Assembly (NCBI RefSeq): GCF_023337795.1
Contig: NZ_JALIRS010000011.1
Location: 62,001 to 126,000, forward strand
Length of the DNA: 64,000 nt
Source of the DNA: Lysinibacillus sp. BPa_S21
GTDB taxonomy: Bacteria > Bacillota > Bacilli > Bacillales_A > Planococcaceae
Direction: 5' to 3'
A program made the translations under genes and the position numbers. Below the pieces are notes generated by a model that was not told the origin of the DNA, did not search any database, and saw only the letters and a list, made by a program, of their open reading frames with translations. Each line of letters begins with the position of its first letter. Position 1 is the stretch's first letter. Shown piece after piece: positions 53,864-63,606 of this stretch.

Positions 53864-54040
53864 ATGAAAAAGCAAAACAACCAAAATTTCCAACCGAATA
53901 AAAACATGCAACGTCAAAGTCAAGAATTTGGTTATGAAACAGATGTTAATGAAGTGCAAAAGCAAAATGCTAAAGCGGAGCAAAAAAAAGCTCAAGCTTC
54001 AGGTAACTTCAACAAAACTAACCAAGATCATGGTGAATAA
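53864..54040 (+). CDS. sspE: Gamma-type small acid-soluble spore protein
   Basis: A 58-residue protein too short for simple gene finders. It is rich in Gln, Asn and Lys, with one gamma-SASP repeat FGYETDVNEVQKQNAKAEQK that fits the GTEFASETxxxxVxxQNA pattern. It is shorter than B. subtilis SspE, which has two repeats. Gamma SASPs are amino-acid stores of the spore core, cut by GPR at germination. ATG 53864 is 8 bases after GTGGAGGTG. The location between mutY and ntdP is that of sspE in B. subtilis. Confidence 0.82.
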   Translation: MKKQNNQNFQPNKNMQRQSQEFGYETDVNEVQKQNAKAEQKKAQASGNFNKTNQDHGE

Positions 54041-54072
54041 CACTTTGTAATTGCATAATTGCATTTACCTCT

Positions 54073-54120
54073 AAGGAGCTGTCTAAAATCGAAAAGATTA
54101 AAAAAGGCGGCTCCTTTTTA
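54073..54120 (+). terminator. Terminator after sspE
   Basis: AAGGAGC and GCTCCTT pair across a long loop, followed by TTTTT. Confidence 0.65.
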
Positions 54121-54147
54121 ATTTTTATATAGCAAGAGGAGAAAATT

Positions 54148-54360
54148 GCTCGGGTAGCCGAGGAAACTGCTCAGGTAGAACGGAGAACTGATCGGGTAGC
54201 TGATGAAACTGCTCAGGTAGTCCGGAGAACTGATCGGGTAGCCGTGGAAACTGCTCAGGTAGAACGGAAAACTGATCGGGAGGCCGATGAAACTGCTCAG
54301 GTAGAACGAAGAACTGATCAGGTAGTCAAAAAAGCGCTCAGGTAGACCAGAGAACTGATC
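54148..54360. repeat. 21 bp tandem array, ten units
   Basis: Units begin GCTCRGGTAG or GATCRGGTAG at 54148, 54169, 54190, 54211, 54232, 54253, 54274, 54295, 54316 and 54336 (nine of them 21 apart or 20 once), with a partial unit at 54357. Two unit types alternate, giving a 42 bp higher-order repeat. The rest of the gap to 54606 has only the ntdP promoter region (TTGCTATAATATAC near 54544). Confidence 0.92.
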
Positions 54361-54606
54361 TGATGCGAGTAAGAACGGCTCTAATTCAGAAAAAAATCCG
54401 ATTTGATTATATAAATATAAGCAAAAAAATTCCCATTGGGTTGTTATTGTGATAAAATTCGCTTCAAATTAACGAAATTTTATACAAATTTTAAAGAGCG
54501 CAGGGAAATTTGTGGTTTTCTAACTACACCTTTCGCGTACACATTGCTATAATATACTAGAGACTGCTAGATTTAGGTAGCATAGACGAAAAGGTGGGCT
54601 TCAAAG

Positions 54607-55155
54607 ATGGCAATACCGGTAGAAGGAGAAACGATACAAATACATAGTTATAAGCACAATGGCCGTATCCACCGTGTTTGGCAAGAAACAACGGTTTTAA
54701 AAGGAACGAAAAATATCATTATCGGTGCGAATGAACGGACACTTGTGACAGAATCCGATGGTCGTACGTGGCTAACGAGAGAGCCTTCTATTTGTTATTT
54801 CCATGCGGAGCACTGGTTTAATATCATTTGCATGCTACGTGAGGACGGTGTGTATTATTATTGTAATCTAAGCTCACCATTTGTTTTCGATAATAATGCC
54901 ATTAAATATATTGACTATGATTTGGACATTAAAGTTTTCCCTGATATGTCTTATTCACTTTTAGATGAGGATGAGTATGAGCTACATAGTAAGGAAATGT
55001 CTTATCCAGATGTCATTGATAAAATTTTAAAGCGCAATGTCGATAAATTAATTAGCTGGATTCAACAAAAAAGAGGACCTTTTGCACCTGATTTCATCGA
55101 TGCCTGGACAAGTCGTTATAAGTTTCAGCTCGATATGCAAGCAGATGATTGTTAG
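54607..55155 (+). CDS. ntdP: Nucleoside tri-/diphosphate phosphatase NtdP (DUF402)
   Basis: A 182-residue DUF402 protein matching B. subtilis YgaC/NtdP. The conserved blocks are [58 protein letters not shown] and [11 protein letters not shown], carrying the Asp/Glu metal site. It hydrolyses nucleoside tri- and diphosphates. AAGGTGGG precedes ATG 54607. The neighbours mutY and sspE upstream, and the ABC exporter downstream, repeat the B. subtilis order. Confidence 0.9.
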   Translation: MAIPVEGETIQIHSYKHNGRIHRVWQETTVLKGTKNIIIGANERTLVTESDGRTWLTREPSICYFHAEHWFNIICMLREDGVYYYCNLSSPFVFDNNAIKYIDYDLDIKVFPDMSYSLLDEDEYELHSKEMSYPDVIDKILKRNVDKLISWIQQKRGPFAPDFIDAWTSRYKFQLDMQADDC

Positions 55156-55158
55156 TTG

Positions 55159-55190
55159 CACCTATTAGTTTTACTAATGGGTGTTTTTTT
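55159..55190 (+). terminator. Terminator after ntdP
   Basis: CACCTATTAGT and ACTAATGGGTG (one T-G pair) with a 3-base loop, then TTTTTTT. Confidence 0.85.
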
Positions 55191-55254
55191 ATCGAAAAAT
55201 AAGTAACTTGTTATGGTAATATTGTAATGTATTACAAATATTTAGGGGTGAATT

Positions 55255-55479
55255 ATGAATACAGGCTATATTATAGGTACATTATTTTTTTTGACTGGTA
55301 GTTTTATGTTGTTTATGCACAGACTTGTAGCCGAGGCGGTCCGTTATTTGGGTCACTTTGTGAATGATACTATACATATGAATAATGAATTATACGTACC
55401 CTCTTTTGGGTTCATACTAGTAGGTGTGGTTTTTATAGTACTAGAATATGTATCAAAAAGATTAAAGGAAAAAATGTAA
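55255..55479 (+). CDS. Small two-helix membrane protein
   Basis: A 74-residue protein with two hydrophobic segments, TGYIIGTLFFLTGSFMLFMH and PSFGFILVGVVFIVLEYVS, and a basic C-terminus (KRLKEK). I cannot name a family. TTAGGGGTG precedes ATG 55255. It sits between ntdP and the ABC exporter gene and probably has its own promoter. Confidence 0.65.
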   Translation: MNTGYIIGTLFFLTGSFMLFMHRLVAEAVRYLGHFVNDTIHMNNELYVPSFGFILVGVVFIVLEYVSKRLKEKM

Positions 55480-55547
55480 AAAGGATTGCTAGTTGCAAAA
55501 TAGTTCGTGACTAAGCTAAATTAACTGTACTTCAAACAAAATATTGC

Positions 55548-55590
55548 TATAATACGTTTGGACATTCATTTTTTATGGATGTCTGTTTCT
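55548..55590 (+). promoter_or_regulatory. Promoter with 5' hairpin before the ABC exporter gene
   Basis: TGCTATAAT (55545-55553) is an extended -10. A hairpin, GACATTCAT with ATGGATGTC (55561-55583), begins within a base or two of the predicted start, followed by a T-rich stretch. It could be an RNA-stabilising 5' stem or an attenuator. Confidence 0.4.
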
Positions 55591-55658
55591 TTTTTTGTAT
55601 GAAAAGATAGAAGGGGTTATTTGCTAAATATGTTTTCTGATAAGGATGTGATAAAAAA

Positions 55659-57404
55659 TTGAGCAGTATAAAGCGTTATATGAGATTTGTAAAACCATAT
55701 ACATGGGAAATTATTTTAACAGTTTTAATTGGGATAGTGAAATTTGCGATTCCGTTATTTATTCCATTACTCATAAAAATTGTGTTAGATGATATTATCG
55801 CTGCAGATCATCTAACGGATGCAGAGAAGACAAAAGAACTGTTTTATTGGTTAGGTGGTACGATCATTGTATTCTTTATTATTCGACCACCAATTGAGTA
55901 TTACCGTCAATATTTTGCTCAACATGTCAGCAACAAGGTGCTTTTCGATATTCGAAAACAAATATACGCACATTTACAGCGACTAAGTTTAAGATATTAT
56001 GCCAATACAAGAGCTGGCGATGTAATTTCAAGAGTGATTAATGATGTGGAACAAACAAAAAACTTTATCATGACAGGCTTGATGAATGTTTGGCTCGACC
56101 TTGCAACAATTGTTATTGCTATCGGTATTATGCTTGCCATGGATGTGAAGCTTACGCTAGTAGCATTAGTTGCGTTCCCGTTTTATGCGTTTAGTGTGAA
56201 GTACTTCTTTGGGAAACTTCGATCTTTAACACGTAAACGATCACAAGCACTTGCAGGTGTGCAAAGTTATTTGCACGAACGTGTAGCTGGAATGAGCATT
56301 ATTAAAAGCTTCACGCTAGAAAAACATGAACAAAAATTATTCGATGAAGCAAATGGTGAATTTTTAGAAAAGGCACTAGATCATACGAAATGGAATGCAA
56401 AATCATTTGCGGTGGTCAATACCATCACAGATGTAGCACCACTCCTAGTAATTGCTTATGCAGGTTACCAAGTTATTAATGGTCCCCTTTCAGTTGGGAC
56501 AATGGTGGCCTTTATTGCCTATATCGAACGACTTTATGGTCCACTTCGTCGTCTTGTTAGTTCATCAACGATGTTAACACAATCATTTGCATCAATGGAT
56601 CGAATGTTTGAATTAATGGATGAACCCTATGAAATAAAAAACAAAGCTAATGCGTTAGAGCTACCTCGGGTAAAAGGGGAGGTCCGCTTTGACAATGTGA
56701 ACTTTCAATATGAAGAAGATGGCGCGCGAATTTTAAACAATATCAATTTTACTATTAAACCTGGAGAGACAGTTGCATTTGTAGGAATGAGTGGCGGAGG
56801 AAAATCAACTATTATTAGTTTGATCCCTCGCTTTTATGACACTACAAGTGGAGCGGTGTGTATTGATGGCCATGATGTTCGAGATGTAACATTACATTCT
56901 TTACGCTCACAAATTGGCATCGTCCTACAGGATAATATCTTATTTAGTGATTCAGTAAAAGAGAATATTTTAATGGGTAAGCCAGGTGCTTCCGATGAAG
57001 AGGTTATTGCTGCGGCAAAAGCAGCAAATGCACATGATTTTATTATGAGTTTGCCAAATGGCTATGACACAAAGGTTGGGGAGCGCGGCGTGAAGTTATC
57101 AGGTGGACAAAAGCAGCGGGTGGCGATTGCTCGTGTATTTTTAAAAAATCCTCCTATTTTAATACTTGATGAAGCGACTTCTGCATTGGATTTAGAAAGC
57201 GAGGCACTTATTCAAGAATCGTTGGATGTACTTGCCCATGAACGTACAACTATTATAATTGCTCACCGACTTTCTACGATTACACATGCAGATAAAATTT
57301 TCGTTATCGATCATGGACAATTAATTGAAAGTGGTACGCATGAGCAATTAATGCAAAAAGAGGGGACTTACTTTAATTTATTCCAGGTGCAACATTTAGA
57401 TTGA
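55659..57404 (+). CDS. ABC exporter, fused permease-ATPase (YgaD-like)
   Basis: A 581-residue half-transporter. Residues 1-320 are a six-helix exporter domain, and residues 335-581 the ATPase: Walker [12 protein letters not shown]-loop LQDNILF, signature [14 protein letters not shown], Walker [13 protein letters not shown] and [10 protein letters not shown]. Multidrug or lipid exporters of the BmrA/MsbA type share this arrangement. By synteny with B. subtilis (mutY-sspE-ygaC-ygaD) it is YgaD-like. The start is TTG 55659, preceded by AAGGATGTG. The substrate is unknown. Confidence 0.9.
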   Translation: MSSIKRYMRFVKPYTWEIILTVLIGIVKFAIPLFIPLLIKIVLDDIIAADHLTDAEKTKELFYWLGGTIIVFFIIRPPIEYYRQYFAQHVSNKVLFDIRKQIYAHLQRLSLRYYANTRAGDVISRVINDVEQTKNFIMTGLMNVWLDLATIVIAIGIMLAMDVKLTLVALVAFPFYAFSVKYFFGKLRSLTRKRSQALAGVQSYLHERVAGMSIIKSFTLEKHEQKLFDEANGEFLEKALDHTKWNAKSFAVVNTITDVAPLLVIAYAGYQVINGPLSVGTMVAFIAYIERLYGPLRRLVSSSTMLTQSFASMDRMFELMDEPYEIKNKANALELPRVKGEVRFDNVNFQYEEDGARILNNINFTIKPGETVAFVGMSGGGKSTIISLIPRFYDTTSGAVCIDGHDVRDVTLHSLRSQIGIVLQDNILFSDSVKENILMGKPGASDEEVIAAAKAANAHDFIMSLPNGYDTKVGERGVKLSGGQKQRVAIARVFLKNPPILILDEATSALDLESEALIQESLDVLAHERTTIIIAHRLSTITHADKIFVIDHGQLIESGTHEQLMQKEGTYFNLFQVQHLD

Positions 57405-57780
57405 AGTGCAACGTTATAATAGAAAAATCTGGCTCACCATACTGTGGGGTTGATTTCCATTCCGGCCAGGCGCTTTGTTATTCTCATGATATATGTTTTA
57501 ACAAAATGTCATCTCTATATTTTATTAATGAGTCATAATCTAAAAATAGCTTTCCGTTTAACATAAATGGAAGGCTATTTTTTTGTCTTAATTATAAAAT
57601 CTTATTAATTAATAAGATATTATTAATACGAAACTCGAACAATGTAGAAAATATATGTTAATTGCAGAATAATAATGATTGAAAGAGCAATGGTTTTTGG
57701 TTAGAATTATCTGAAAATAGGGAATTGAGCGATAGTTATTTCAACTAAATAAAAATATGGGTAGGATGGAGCGATTGATC
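57405..57780. other. Gap with a decayed repeat and a terminator
   Basis: 57420-57475 is a decayed end of the MITE-like element (TCACCATACTGTGGGGTTGA then TTTCCATTCCGGCC). AAAATAGCTTTCC/GGAAGGCTATTTTTT (57542-57584) is a terminator. The remaining AT-rich 190 bases show no clear signal. Confidence 0.55.
57542..57584 (+). terminator. Terminator after the ABC exporter gene
   Basis: AAAAATAGCTTTCC and GGAAGGCTATTTTT pair with one mismatch and end in T's. Confidence 0.8.
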
Positions 57781-58794
57781 ATGAGAAAAAAGCTGCTAGA
57801 AATAAAAGGTTTAAAGACAACCTTTTTTACAGATGATGGACAAATTCCTGCCGTAGATGATATCGACTTTTCTGTTCATGAAGGCGAAATTTTAGGGATT
57901 GTAGGGGAATCAGGAAGTGGAAAAAGTGTCACATCACTGTCCATTATGGGGTTAATACCGTCGCCACCTGGAAAAATAACGGGTGGGGAAATACTATTAG
58001 ATGATCAAAATCTCGTAACATTATCGGATAAACAAATGCAGAAAATTCGTGGGAAAGATGTGGCGATGATTTTTCAGGAACCTATGACATCCTTAAATCC
58101 TTTATTTACAATAGGGGATCAGTTAAAAGAAGCCATATTAATTCACAATCCAAAATGGTCGAAAAAAGAAGCCTTTGCAAGGGCAATTGAAATAATGAAG
58201 CTAGTAGGTTTACCGCGTGCTGAGGAATTATTAAAAGATTACCCACATCAACTATCTGGAGGGATGCGACAACGGGTCATGATTGCAATGGCACTTGTCT
58301 GTGATCCAAAGGTATTGATTGCTGATGAGCCGACAACTGCTCTAGATGTGACGATACAAGCTCAAATCTTGCAGCTTATGAAAGATTTAAATAAACGTCT
58401 AAACACAGCTGTTTTATTAATTACACATGATTTAGGAGTAGTTGCAGAAACATGCGAGCGAGTTATCGTGATGTATGCAGGTCAGATTGTAGAGGAGGCA
58501 CCAATTCAGGAAATATTCGTGAATCCAAAGCACCCCTATACACAAGGGCTTATTAAATCTGTACCAGATATGCGTTATAAAAAGGACAATCTTTACTCTA
58601 TACCTGGTAGTGTACCTAAGCCTGGAAGTATTCAGGAAGGTTGTCGTTTTGCGGCCCGTTGTGAATTTGCAATGGAACGCTGTGTACAAGAAACACCACC
58701 TTTATATGAAGCAGCAGAGCAGCATAAATCAAGATGTTTTTTACTAGAGAAACAGGAGGTGGAGCAACATGTCGAAAGTGTTGTTGAAAGTTGA
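57781..58794 (+). CDS. Peptide ABC importer ATPase (DppD/AppD type)
   Basis: A 337-residue ATPase of the oligo/dipeptide importer family. Walker [11 protein letters not shown], signature [15 protein letters not shown], Walker [15 protein letters not shown] and the His-loop ITHDLG are present. The C-terminal extension has [14 protein letters not shown], a Cys pattern typical of DppD/OppD, which in some homologues binds a [4Fe-4S] cluster. ATG 57781 follows GGATGGAG. It opens a five-gene operon in the order of B. subtilis appDFABC; the substrate (peptide) is inferred. Confidence 0.88.
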   Translation: MRKKLLEIKGLKTTFFTDDGQIPAVDDIDFSVHEGEILGIVGESGSGKSVTSLSIMGLIPSPPGKITGGEILLDDQNLVTLSDKQMQKIRGKDVAMIFQEPMTSLNPLFTIGDQLKEAILIHNPKWSKKEAFARAIEIMKLVGLPRAEELLKDYPHQLSGGMRQRVMIAMALVCDPKVLIADEPTTALDVTIQAQILQLMKDLNKRLNTAVLLITHDLGVVAETCERVIVMYAGQIVEEAPIQEIFVNPKHPYTQGLIKSVPDMRYKKDNLYSIPGSVPKPGSIQEGCRFAARCEFAMERCVQETPPLYEAAEQHKSRCFLLEKQEVEQHVESVVES

Positions 58795-59743
58795 TGGTTT
58801 GAAAAAATATTTTCCCATTCGGAAGGGTGTTTTGAACACACAGGTTGGGGACGTAAAGGCAGTGGATGATGTTTCCTTTGAAGTCTTTGAAGGAGAAACA
58901 TTAGGTATTGTAGGTGAGTCCGGGTGTGGTAAATCAACAACTGGTCGACTTTTAATGCGATTGCTTGAGCCAACGGAGGGTGAGATTGAATTCGCAGGCA
59001 GAATGATTTCGGAATTATCAAACAATGAGATGCGTAAAGCCCGTAGAGACATTCAAATGATTTTCCAAGATCCTTATGCCTCTCTTAATCCGAGACATAA
59101 TATTGGAAAAATACTGGAGGAGCCACTTATTGTTCATGGCATGGGCAATGCTAAGGAACGGAAACAGAAGGTTTTAGAGCTTCTCGAAATTGTGGGGTTA
59201 AATGAATATCATGTAAAACGTTACCCCCATCAATTTAGTGGTGGTCAAAGACAGCGTATTGGGATTGCCCGTGCTTTAATGACGAATCCACGTTTAATTA
59301 TTGCTGACGAGCCTGTCTCTGCACTGGATGTATCAATACAGGCGCAAGTATTGAATTTATTGCAAAACTTACAAAAGGACTTAAAGCTAACTTATATTTT
59401 TATTTCCCACGATTTAGGGGTTGTACGCCATATTAGTAATCGTGTAGGTGTGATGTATTTAGGGAAATTAGTGGAGTTAACAGCAAGCGAGGATTTATAT
59501 GCTGAGCCACTTCACCCCTATACACAGACACTATTATCCTCGGTACCTGTTCCAGATCCTACGTTTGAACGTGAACAGCACATTATTTCTGGAGATATCC
59601 CAAGTGCTTCAAATCCGCCAAGCGGGTGCACATTCCATACGAGATGTCCATTTAAAAAAGAAGAATGTTCTCAAGTAGTTCCGAAAATGCAAGAAGTCAA
59701 ACCGGGTCATTATGTTGCTTGTCATCTATACGATGCAATCTAA
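58769..59743 (+). CDS. Peptide ABC importer ATPase (DppF/AppF type)
   Basis: A 324-residue partner ATPase. Motifs: Walker [11 protein letters not shown], signature [15 protein letters not shown], Walker [15 protein letters not shown], His-loop ISHDLG, and a C-terminal [12 protein letters not shown] Cys pattern. It overlaps the previous gene by 26 bases, and GGAGGTGGAG precedes ATG 58769. The two ATPases form a heterodimer that drives the permease pair. Confidence 0.9.
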   Translation: MSKVLLKVDGLKKYFPIRKGVLNTQVGDVKAVDDVSFEVFEGETLGIVGESGCGKSTTGRLLMRLLEPTEGEIEFAGRMISELSNNEMRKARRDIQMIFQDPYASLNPRHNIGKILEEPLIVHGMGNAKERKQKVLELLEIVGLNEYHVKRYPHQFSGGQRQRIGIARALMTNPRLIIADEPVSALDVSIQAQVLNLLQNLQKDLKLTYIFISHDLGVVRHISNRVGVMYLGKLVELTASEDLYAEPLHPYTQTLLSSVPVPDPTFEREQHIISGDIPSASNPPSGCTFHTRCPFKKEECSQVVPKMQEVKPGHYVACHLYDAI

Positions 59744-59779
59744 CATTCAATGATATAAAAAAACTTAGGGGGAAATTCA

Positions 59780-61393
59780 ATGAAGAAAAAGAAGTTTTGG
59801 ACTTTGGGTGTAATGCTTATCCTTGTTCTTTCGACAATCTTAGCCGCTTGTGGCGGTTCAGATACTAAGGATACGGGTAGTAAAGATACTTCAAGTGGTG
59901 GCGATAAAGCTAGCGGCGGACCAAAAACATTAGTATATGGGCGTGGTACCGATTCAACTGCACTCGACCCAGCGACAGTGACAGAAGGTGAATCGTTTAA
60001 AGTTACGGTTAACATCTATGAGACTCTAATTAACTTTGGAGAGAAAGATGTAACATTGCAGCCTGGGCTGGCAAAATCTTGGGAACCTTCAGCAGATGGA
60101 TTAACGTATACGATGCAACTTGAAGAAGGGGTTAAGTTCCATGACGGTACTAATTTTAATGCTGAAGCAGTCGTGAAAAATTTTGAGCGCTGGAAAGCTG
60201 GTGCTGATAAATTCCCATATTACTCCTCTCAATTTACGGTAGGTGGAAAGCAAGTAATTGAGTCGATTACTGCAGATGGTGATTATAAAGTTATATTTAA
60301 ATTATCTCAACCACAAGCAACATTCTTGAAAAATTTAGCGATGTCTCCATTTGCTATTGCTTCACCAGCAGCATTTGAAAAAGATGATGATTCACTAAAG
60401 GATCATCCAGTAGGTACTGGTCCATTTAAATTTGTAGAGTGGAAACGAAATGATTCCATCACAATAGAGAAAAACCCAGATTATCGTATAGCAGATTTGC
60501 CGAAATTAGATAAAGTTATATTCCGTTCTATTCCAGAAAACTCCACACGATTCAATGAATTAACTAACGGTGATGTCGATATAGTTGATGGTTTAAGTCC
60601 ATCAGATAAAGCTTCAATCGAATCAAATACAGATTTACAACTAATCGAACGTCCATCTATGAATGTTGGCTATCTTGGATTAACAGTAACTCGTCCACCT
60701 TTCGATAACGTAAAAGTTCGTCAAGCAGTCAATTATGCAATCGATAAGCAAACATTAGTAGATGCATTTTTTGAAGGCTTAGGCGAGACAGCAAAAAATC
60801 CAATGCCTCCACTAGTTGCAGGCTACAACGATGACATTAAAGGCTATGAATATGATCCAGAAAAAGCAAAAGCATTATTAGCTGAGGCTGGCTATGACGG
60901 TAAAGAAATCGAGCTATGGGCAATGCCTGTGCCACGTCCGTACATGCCAGATGGTCAAAAAATAGCAGAAGCTATTCAAAAGAATTTAGCAGACGTTGGT
61001 ATGAAATCTAAAATTGTATCGTTTGAATGGGCTACGTATTTAGAGAAGGCGGAAAAAGGAGATGCGGATGCATTCTTACTTGGATGGACAGGTGATAACG
61101 GCGACGCGGATAACTTCCTTTATACTTTATTAGATGGGGATAACATTGGTTCTAACAACTATACATTCTATGACAACAAAGATTTACACAAAATATTAGT
61201 TGCAGCACAAACTGAAATGGATGAAGATAAGCGTAATGCTCTTTACAAGCAAGCTCAAGAGATTATCTCTAAAGATGCACCATGGGTTCCGATTGCTCAC
61301 TCTACTCCGATTTTAGCTGCTAACACTAAAGTGACAAACTATATTGCACATCCGACAGGTTCTGACCGTTTAGAAGCAGTAGATATGAAGTAG
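59780..61393 (+). CDS. Peptide ABC importer substrate-binding lipoprotein
   Basis: A 537-residue SBP_bac_5 lipoprotein. The signal peptide KFWTLGVMLILVLSTILAAC has the lipobox LAAC; a Gly/Ser/Thr-rich linker follows. Family blocks are GRGTDSTALDPATVTEGESF, LAKSWEPSADGLTYTMQLEE, FRSIPENSTRFNELTNGDVD and VRQAVNYAIDKQTLVD. It captures peptides outside the cell. AGGGGG precedes ATG 59780. The intercistronic hairpin after it (61441) suggests that it is made in excess over the permeases. Confidence 0.92.
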   Translation: MKKKKFWTLGVMLILVLSTILAACGGSDTKDTGSKDTSSGGDKASGGPKTLVYGRGTDSTALDPATVTEGESFKVTVNIYETLINFGEKDVTLQPGLAKSWEPSADGLTYTMQLEEGVKFHDGTNFNAEAVVKNFERWKAGADKFPYYSSQFTVGGKQVIESITADGDYKVIFKLSQPQATFLKNLAMSPFAIASPAAFEKDDDSLKDHPVGTGPFKFVEWKRNDSITIEKNPDYRIADLPKLDKVIFRSIPENSTRFNELTNGDVDIVDGLSPSDKASIESNTDLQLIERPSMNVGYLGLTVTRPPFDNVKVRQAVNYAIDKQTLVDAFFEGLGETAKNPMPPLVAGYNDDIKGYEYDPEKAKALLAEAGYDGKEIELWAMPVPRPYMPDGQKIAEAIQKNLADVGMKSKIVSFEWATYLEKAEKGDADAFLLGWTGDNGDADNFLYTLLDGDNIGSNNYTFYDNKDLHKILVAAQTEMDEDKRNALYKQAQEIISKDAPWVPIAHSTPILAANTKVTNYIAHPTGSDRLEAVDMK

Positions 61394-61440
61394 GCATGAA
61401 GAGCTGCCCTAATAGGTTTTAATTTAAAAGGAATTTTAAA

Positions 61441-61491
61441 GAATCTGCTTGCTTTCTGCGGGTAAGCCGTAGAAAGTTAGCGGATTCTTTT
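61441..61491 (+). terminator. Intercistronic hairpin after the binding-protein gene
   Basis: GAATCTGCTTGCTTTCTGCG pairs with its partner ending GTTAGCGGATTC over about 21 bp (three G-T or mismatched pairs), then TTTTT. It probably lowers read-through into the permease genes. Confidence 0.82.
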
Positions 61492-61630
61492 TACTAGCTA
61501 GAGGTATTTTTTCTGTATGAAAGACCAATCAAACCGTTTGGTGAAGGCTGACCCTTTCTACAGTATGTGTAAAGACTTCAATGCTTTTCATGCAAAAGTA
61601 TATTTTGAAAATAACAGAGGGGTGAAGAAA

Positions 61631-62635
61631 ATGCTTCACTATATGGGAAGACGTTTATCTCAATTAATCCCAGTTTTGCTTGGAATGACTTTTATCGTTT
61701 TTATGTTAATTCGTGCAATTCCTGGTAATCCTGCACAAGTAATTTTAGGACAGCAGGCAACGAAAGAGGCGGTCGAAGCGTTAAACGCAAGTTTAGGATT
61801 AGATAAGCCATGGTATACACAATATTTTAGTTATTTAGGTGGCATTTTTCAGGGGGATTTAGGGGTATCATTACGTACTAAATTACCTGTATCTGAGGAA
61901 ATTTTCCCTTATTTAGCGGCAACTGCTGAACTAGCATTATTTGCAATGATTATCGCCGTAATAGTTGGCGTAAATGCAGGTATTATTTCTGCATGGTTCC
62001 AAAATTCTTGGTTCGACTATGTGGCAATGGTAGTTGCTTTAATTGGGGTGTCTGTACCAGTCTTCTGGCTCGGTTTAATGGAACAATGGGCTTTCAGTAA
62101 TCAGCTTGGTTGGTTTCCGACATCTGGGCGCGAAAATGTGAGGGATCCAATAACCGCCATTACTCATTTTTACTTACTCGATACGCTAATACAAGGCCGC
62201 TTTGATCAATTTACTGAAGTAATAAAGCGATTAGTATTACCGGGTATGGCACTTGCGACAATTCCAATGGCAATTATTGCAAGAATGACTAGGTCGTCAA
62301 TGCTTGAAGTAATGCGCTCCGACTATGTACGCACCGCTAGAGCAAAGGGACAAAAAATGTTTATTGTTGTTTACAAGCATGCTTTAAAAAATGCAGTTAT
62401 TCCAGTGTTAACAGTAATCGGTTTGCAAACAGGATTACTGCTAGGTGGAGCCATATTAACCGAGACAATTTTCAGCTGGCCTGGAATTGGTCGTTATATT
62501 TATGATGCCATTGGTTTCCGAGACTATCCTGTTATTCAATCAGGTATATTAGTAATTGCTTTTATTTTTATCATGATTAATTTAATTGTGGATTTACTGT
62601 ATACGGTGATAGATCCACGGATTAAATACAAGTAG
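61631..62635 (+). CDS. Peptide ABC importer permease (DppB/AppB type)
   Basis: A 334-residue permease with six membrane helices. LSQLIPVLLGMTFIVFMLIR and AIPGNPAQVILG are the standard N-terminus; the EAA loop is YVRTARAKGQKMFIVVYKHA. ATG 61631 is preceded by AGAGGGGTG; an upstream frame to 61517 would add an unlikely soluble tail. It pairs with the next gene's product to form the channel. Confidence 0.9.
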   Translation: MLHYMGRRLSQLIPVLLGMTFIVFMLIRAIPGNPAQVILGQQATKEAVEALNASLGLDKPWYTQYFSYLGGIFQGDLGVSLRTKLPVSEEIFPYLAATAELALFAMIIAVIVGVNAGIISAWFQNSWFDYVAMVVALIGVSVPVFWLGLMEQWAFSNQLGWFPTSGRENVRDPITAITHFYLLDTLIQGRFDQFTEVIKRLVLPGMALATIPMAIIARMTRSSMLEVMRSDYVRTARAKGQKMFIVVYKHALKNAVIPVLTVIGLQTGLLLGGAILTETIFSWPGIGRYIYDAIGFRDYPVIQSGILVIAFIFIMINLIVDLLYTVIDPRIKYK

Positions 62636-62650
62636 AGGGGGGAAGCGATA

Positions 62651-63544
62651 ATGACTGGAGCAATAGATATTAAAACAGAAGTAGCACCAAGTCGTGAACG
62701 AGCGGTAGGTCCTTGGAGAGAAGGCTGGCGTAGCTTTAAAAAGAGCAAAATCTCCCTAGTAGGCGTAGGCATTGTATTATTTTTTGTTATACTTGCTATA
62801 TTTGGTCCACTGATTGCTCCCGAAGGAATTAATGAACAAAATTTTTCGAAGCGTTTATCAGCACCCTCAAGTGAGCATTGGTTTGGCACGGATGACTTTG
62901 GTCGGGATATTTTCTCTAGAGTAATACATGGAGCTAGTATTTCATTGAAGGTAGGCTTCTTTTCAGTTATTCTATCTGCTGTTGTAGGTAGTTTCCTTGG
63001 CATTATTGCTGGGTATTACGGAAGATGGATTGATACGATAATCTCGCGTATTTTTGATATTCTGTTAGCATTCCCTAGTATTTTACTTGCTATTGCAATA
63101 GTAGCAGTACTTGGACCATCATTACAAAATGCATTGATTGCCATTGCCATTATTAACGTACCGAATTTCGGGCGTTTAATTCGTTCGAAAGTATTGAGTG
63201 TTAAAGAAGAGGAATATATTGTAGCAGCAAAGGCGATTGGAATGCGTGATTCACGAATTTTGTTCTCGCATATTTTACCAAACTCAATGACGCCAATCAT
63301 TGTACAAGGAACGCTAGCGATAGCGACAGCGATTATTGAAGCGGCAGCACTAGGCTTCCTTGGATTAGGAGCGCAAGCACCGGCACCAGAATGGGGGAAA
63401 ATGTTAGCGGATGCCCGCATATTTTTATTGAAGGCACCGTGGACGATGATTTTCCCAGGTTTAGCTATTATGTTAACGGTTCTAGGTTTTAATCTAATGG
63501 GTGACGGTCTGCGTGATGCGCTTGATCCGAAAATGAAAAGTTAA
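62651..63544 (+). CDS. Peptide ABC importer permease (DppC/AppC type)
   Basis: A 297-residue permease with the DppC N-terminal domain (WREGWRSFKKSKISLVGVGI), the HWFGTDDFGRDIFSRVIHGA motif between helices and the EAA loop EEEYIVAAKAIGMRDSRILF. It completes the five-gene transporter. AGAGGGGGG precedes ATG 62651. A terminator follows. Confidence 0.92.
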   Translation: MTGAIDIKTEVAPSRERAVGPWREGWRSFKKSKISLVGVGIVLFFVILAIFGPLIAPEGINEQNFSKRLSAPSSEHWFGTDDFGRDIFSRVIHGASISLKVGFFSVILSAVVGSFLGIIAGYYGRWIDTIISRIFDILLAFPSILLAIAIVAVLGPSLQNALIAIAIINVPNFGRLIRSKVLSVKEEEYIVAAKAIGMRDSRILFSHILPNSMTPIIVQGTLAIATAIIEAAALGFLGLGAQAPAPEWGKMLADARIFLLKAPWTMIFPGLAIMLTVLGFNLMGDGLRDALDPKMKS

Positions 63545-63546
63545 TA

Positions 63547-63591
63547 AAAAAAGGGCGGAGAGATGGATAATACCAACTCTTCGCCCTTTTA
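63547..63591. terminator. Terminator after the peptide importer operon
   Basis: AAAAGGGCGGAGAG pairs with CTCTTCGCCCTTTT (one mismatch). It may serve both convergent genes. Confidence 0.85.
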
Positions 63592-63606
63592 ACTGAGTTC
63601 TTCTAT

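Noticed and set aside
54148-54360. Repeat as a protein-coding or CRISPR feature
   Set aside because: One 20-base step breaks the 7-codon frame, and units alternate between two types with no unique spacers.
61517-61630. Longer start for the DppB-type permease
   Set aside because: It would add 38 soluble residues not found in the family; ATG 61631 has a good ribosome site.
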